This document shows positions 51,167 to 54,073 of a stretch of DNA of 54,073 nt, piece after piece (position 1 is the stretch's first letter; each line of letters opens with the position of its first letter). Both the position numbers and the translations under genes were made by a program. Under the pieces are notes generated by a model. It was given only the letters and a program-made list of their open reading frames with translations, was not told the DNA's origin and searched no databases. The stretch spans positions 1 to 54,073 of the forward strand of contig JAHEDI010000023.1 of the NCBI GenBank assembly GCA_024641305.1, written 5' to 3'. This DNA comes from a bacterium (GTDB lineage Bacteria > Actinomycetota > Acidimicrobiia > Spongiisociales > JAENVV01).

Positions 51167-52033
51167 ATGCGGTCTGAAGGTCTGAAGATGTCATTGGTCG
51201 ACGGCCGGACGGTGGCCTGGGCCGAGTACGGAGTGCCGGAGGGGAGGAGTGTCCTGTTGTTTCACGGCGGCAACGACTCCCGATTGGCCGGGCGACTGCT
51301 AGCTGACGCCGCCACTCAAGCGAACGTCCGTCTCATATGTCCCGACCGGCCCGGATACGGGGGGTCGACCTTCTCGGACGGCCGCACCTTCCTGGACTGG
51401 GCGACCGACGTCGGGAGCTTCACCGATCAGCTCGGGATTTCCGAATACGGGGTCGTGGGCCATTCGGGCGGAGGCCCCCATGCCATCGCATGTGCATACG
51501 CCAATCCCGAGCGTGTCCATTCGCTGGTGACCGTGTCGTCGCCGGCACCGCCCGCCGCCCCCAATCGAGGGCTTCACCCGGCGTTCCGGCTGATGAACCT
51601 ACTCTTCAAATCACCGTCGCTGTACCGGCCGATGGCGAAGAACCAGCTCAAGCAGATGGCCACCTCTCCGGACCGCTGGCTGTCGGTGTGGGGTCGAATG
51701 CAGCCGGCCGACGGTGAACTCTTCCGCCAACAGCCCGAGATAGCGGCCGAGATCGTTGCGGAGATGACCGAAGGTGCCCGACAGGGCGTCTCTGGGATCG
51801 TCCGTGAAGCGAGCCTCTATCACACGGACTGGGGATTCGACCTACGCGACGTGCCCACGAGCTCTCAGATATGGCATGGTCGCCGCGATCGGCAGGCAGC
51901 CTTGGGATGGAGCACATTTCTCGCCGAGGAACTACCTAACGCGAGTCTCCACATCGACGAGCACGGAGGACATTTCTCCACGCTCATCAACAACGCTGAC
52001 GAAATCCTCACCGGCATACCGTCCGGTTCGTAG
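51167..52033 (+). CDS. Alpha/beta-fold hydrolase
   Basis: 288 residues from ATG 51167 (GGGAGGG six bases upstream). Complete catalytic set: oxyanion region LLFHGGNDSR, nucleophile Ser in GHSGGGPHA near residue 100, Asp in WHGRRDRQAA, His in HGGHFST. It has no signal peptide, so it is cytoplasmic. The substrate is unknown; the layout fits epoxide hydrolase or small-ester hydrolase relatives. An in-frame earlier start at 51119 has no site. It follows the SRPBCC gene by about 160 bp and may be separate. Confidence 0.93.
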   Translation: MRSEGLKMSLVDGRTVAWAEYGVPEGRSVLLFHGGNDSRLAGRLLADAATQANVRLICPDRPGYGGSTFSDGRTFLDWATDVGSFTDQLGISEYGVVGHSGGGPHAIACAYANPERVHSLVTVSSPAPPAAPNRGLHPAFRLMNLLFKSPSLYRPMAKNQLKQMATSPDRWLSVWGRMQPADGELFRQQPEIAAEIVAEMTEGARQGVSGIVREASLYHTDWGFDLRDVPTSSQIWHGRRDRQAALGWSTFLAEELPNASLHIDEHGGHFSTLINNADEILTGIPSGS

Positions 52034-52566
52034 CAGGCGCCAGGCCTGCAACCCCATCAGCAACCGAACCACTACGGTACACACGTCATCGGCGCCTCGG
52101 CCGCCGGTGAAGACCAGCCGGGGTAATAGAAGCCGCATCGCCGCATCTGTGACGGTGCAGAGATCAACCGCTCCGACCGTCCCAAGCTCCTCGATGTTGT
52201 GGTCGAGCCAACCCGCCATCACGCCTTCCTGCTTCGCTCCAGGGCTCAAGAAGGCGACGCCGACTATCAGCGGCTGGTGGCCGACGGCCACGCCCACGCA
52301 TGGGACAAGGATCGAACATGCAGCGGCCAACCGTGACCGCTCGGAATCGGCTCTACGTACATGATCGGCCCACGGAATCACCAGATCGGGTGCACGAACG
52401 AGCATCCCGCCGAGTGCGCTAGATCGGCACGTATCGGATCGGTGTGAAAGACATCGGGAGCCCTCGCCACAGACCTTTTCTTTTCCGCCAACGAGACGGC
52501 CACCCCAGCCCGAATCCTCACGGCTTTAGCTATAGTCCTCCCACTTACGTATAACGATATTGTGAT
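52034..52566. other. Intergenic stretch without a supported gene
   Basis: Both strands are open for long distances (a 157-codon minus frame ends at 51932), but the readings overlap the hydrolase, have no ribosome site and no family-like sequence. I see no gene. Near 52530-52565 the sequence is AT-rich and could hold the promoter of the toxin-antitoxin pair. Confidence 0.35.
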
Positions 52567-52764
52567 GTGGAGATTCACCGGTCGGCACGCAAGCACGGAA
52601 TGACCGAGGCCACCATCCTCCACGGCCTTGACAATGCCATCACCGTCATCGACCTCGAACCCGAAGCTCGAACTCGCCGACGACGCCCACCTGGTGATCC
52701 ACGCCATGCCTCTCCGCCCAACCTTCTACGACCGCTCCCGCAAACGAGGGAGGACAAGCCATGA
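52567..52764 (+). pseudogene. Broken toxin of a type II toxin-antitoxin pair
   Basis: The N-terminus EIHRSARKHGMTEATILHGL is read from a GTG, but the typical end, HLVIHAMPLRPTFYD, is in another frame (about 52678-52725). The central strand region is missing as well as the frame. Small actinobacterial toxins of this form (HAMPLRP-F-Y near the end) are usually encoded just before a ribbon-helix-helix antitoxin, as here. It is inactive in its present state. Confidence 0.6.
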
Positions 52765-53042
52765 CCGAACCGAAGACCCATCGCACGCACAGCGGTCGCA
52801 CCCTGACCGACGACGAGATCGACCCTCTCTCTACCGAAGTTGCCGAGACCGACTACGACGTCGAAACTCTCACGACCCGCCGTCGGGGTCGACCCCGGAT
52901 GGGATCGGGTCCGGCCGACGTCGTACCGGTCCGTATCGACCCCGAGTTGCGGGCGGCGATCGAGGCGCGCGCCTAGGTCGAACACACCACCACGAGCGAG
53001 ATCATCCGCGAGGCGATCCGCCGATTCCTCGAGGTCGCCTGA
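52761..53042 (+). pseudogene. RHH antitoxin with an internal amber codon
   Basis: The frame reads a flexible N-terminus (RTLTDDEIDPLSTEVAETDY), an arginine-rich DNA-contact region (RRRGRPRMGSG), VPVRIDPELRAAIEARA, then TAG at 52974-52976. After it TSEIIREAIRRFLEVA continues in the same frame to a stop at 53042. The last part is the second helix of a ribbon-helix-helix, so the full antitoxin needs the stop to be absent. GGGAGG lies upstream of the ATG. Toxin and antitoxin are both broken. Confidence 0.68.
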
Positions 53043-53572
53043 CCGAGGTCAACTCCGCTCGATCGCGCGTCCATCGCGCGTTCGCAGCCATTCACGCCCG
53101 TCGGCATGCGTCGCCGCAACGCCCTCACCTGGGGTTATGGTCCACAGGAGTCCGTCTCAATCCATGCCAGGAGCCTTCGGGACGCAGAGGTCAGGCAGAC
53201 AGTGGGTATTCGCCTGCTGGGGCGCCAAGCGGGTCACGGTTTGAGTCGCTCCTCCGACATCATCGCTAACTACTCGTGGCCGGGACTCGGCGATGATCGG
53301 CCAGCCGAGTGGTAGGTGACGATGATCGCCGTCGCTCCATGAAGAGGCCAGCGACCGATCAACGCCACCGACTTGCCTGTCGCGTCCACATCGTGTGCAC
53401 ATGACGATGAGAATCAGCCAGGAGGAACAGCTCTTCTACGGACGGGACGGGATGATGTGGCGTCAAAAGCTTCGTCAGCAGGTCGGTAGGTCGGGCAAGA
53501 CCGGGTACGAGGGAGGCCACGCTGGGCGTGAGCGGTCCTTTCAAATGGGACCTCGACCCAAAGTGTATCCGG
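53043..53572. other. Intergenic stretch with 11-bp repeat-like sites
   Basis: No supported gene. GCGTCCACATC (53382-53392) followed by GTGTGCACATG resembles the tandem 11-bp repeats at 45226-45247. It may mark the far end of an old element that started at tRNA-Val(CAC). No tRNA 3' copy is visible here. Confidence 0.35.
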
Positions 53573-54073
53573 CTATCCGCCGCCGGCCGCCTCGATCATG
53601 GAAGTCAGGAGGGCCGTGACATCTTCCCAGGTCGTGGCATCGGTCATGTCTACGCGCTCGCCTTCGAGAAAGAGCGTCGGCGTTCCGGTGACCTGTTTGT
53701 CGTTTGCCCGCAATTGCACCTGCTTCACCCAACTGTTGTGGGTGCCGTCGGCCATGCAGGTTTGGAACGTGACCATGTCGGCAACCCCGGCATCCCGGGC
53801 AAACCCGACCAACTGCTCATCGGTGAAGCCATCGCCCTCCGTGACGGGTTGGTTCTCGTACACCAGGTCGTGGAACGCCTCGAAATTGCCCTGATCCTGA
53901 GAGCAGCCGGCCGCGTTCGCCGATCGCAATGAGGAGTCGTTTCGCAGGTTTCGATCCAGGAAGGACAGGATGTGATAAACGATCTTGACTTTGCCGTCGG
54001 CCGCCAACTGCCGGAGGGTCGGTCCGACCATTTGCTCCAGATCCTTGCAGGCGGGGCACTGGAAGTCCTCATA
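53573..54073 (-). CDS. DsbA-like thioredoxin-fold protein, cut by window edge
   Basis: The C-terminal 166 residues of a DsbA/thioredoxin_4-type protein. The first complete codons read YEDFQCPACKDLEQ, giving a CPAC active-site pair. The helical insert (NRNLRND ... AFHDLVYENQP) and the cis-proline region TGTPTLFLEGERV follow. Related actinobacterial proteins are secreted or membrane-anchored disulfide oxidoreductases; the N-terminal anchor would lie beyond the window. It is intact as far as visible. Confidence 0.92.
   Translation of the reverse strand, partial: YEDFQCPACKDLEQMVGPTLRQLAADGKVKIVYHILSFLDRNLRNDSSLRSANAAGCSQDQGNFEAFHDLVYENQPVTEGDGFTDEQLVGFARDAGVADMVTFQTCMADGTHNSWVKQVQLRANDKQVTGTPTLFLEGERVDMTDATTWEDVTALLTSMIEAAGGG

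Noticed and set aside
51932-52405. 157-codon minus-strand frame after the hydrolase
   Set aside because: Overlaps the hydrolase end, has no ribosome site and no recognisable motif.
53395-53932. Plus-strand frames opposite the DsbA-like gene
   Set aside because: Antisense to CPAC and cis-proline motifs of the real gene.

Overview
This window is 54 kb of high-GC DNA that looks like the chromosome of an actinobacterium, most likely a lineage near the Acidimicrobiia. That assignment is inferred from gene order and regulatory motifs, not from a database search. The supporting signs are lexA facing a SOS-controlled LysM membrane protein followed by nrdR, the order recA-rny-miaB-miaA-dapF, LexA boxes of the GAAC-N4-GTTC type, promoters matching the mycobacterial RecA-NDp (PafBC) pattern, and several starts that look leaderless.

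Layout. 39-3635: an RND exporter and a small arsenic module (ArsI-like lyase, divergent ArsR, a HELGH membrane protein). 3652-9211: the glyoxylate shunt (RamB-like regulator, aceB, aceA) followed by an archaeal-type GAPDH homologue. 9364-13000: a small membrane protein, a PHP phosphatase operon, cinA and thpR. 13023-22875: the DNA-damage and information-processing core: recA with a LexA box and a PafBC-type promoter, rny, miaB, miaA (apparently starting at CTG), dapF, lexA, a LysM division-inhibitor-like gene with both kinds of damage promoter, nrdR, an unknown zinc-ribbon membrane protein, and dut. 22943-23252: tRNA-Gly(GCC), tRNA-Cys(GCA), tRNA-Val(GAC).

23206-30682 is an integrative element in the 3' half of tRNA-Val(GAC). 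It is bounded by an exact 102-bp direct repeat that carries the tRNA 3' half and its terminator. Just inside each end are three 11-bp direct repeats that look like integrase arm sites. It carries an integrase, an excisionase-like protein, a frameshifted IS481-type element and three unfamiliar exported or lipoprotein genes. From 30683 to about 34831 lie decayed mobile-element pieces: a relaxase tail, a frame-broken DnaA domain IV, and an integrase 3'-end fossil. Intact genes for a lipoprotein and a metzincin-like protein sit among them.

34367-44957 returns to ordinary genes: a lipoprotein hydrolase, a PhnB-like protein, a SnoaL-like protein, a sugar-lactone oxidase, an SDR, a membrane-bound class III cyclase, an acyl-CoA dehydrogenase, a zincin and a DUF2975/HTH pair. 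45083-53572 begins at tRNA-Val(CAC) and is again accessory: a CpaF fragment, two CPBP proteases, an MmyB-type regulator with its neighbours, a hydrolase, and a broken toxin-antitoxin pair. The window ends inside a DsbA-like gene. No rRNA, CRISPR array or intact antiphage system was seen.

The most notable points are the paired LexA and PafBC-type control of recA and the LysM gene, the CTG start of miaA, the tRNA-Val element with matching arm repeats, and the large structured intergenic RNA before nrdR.
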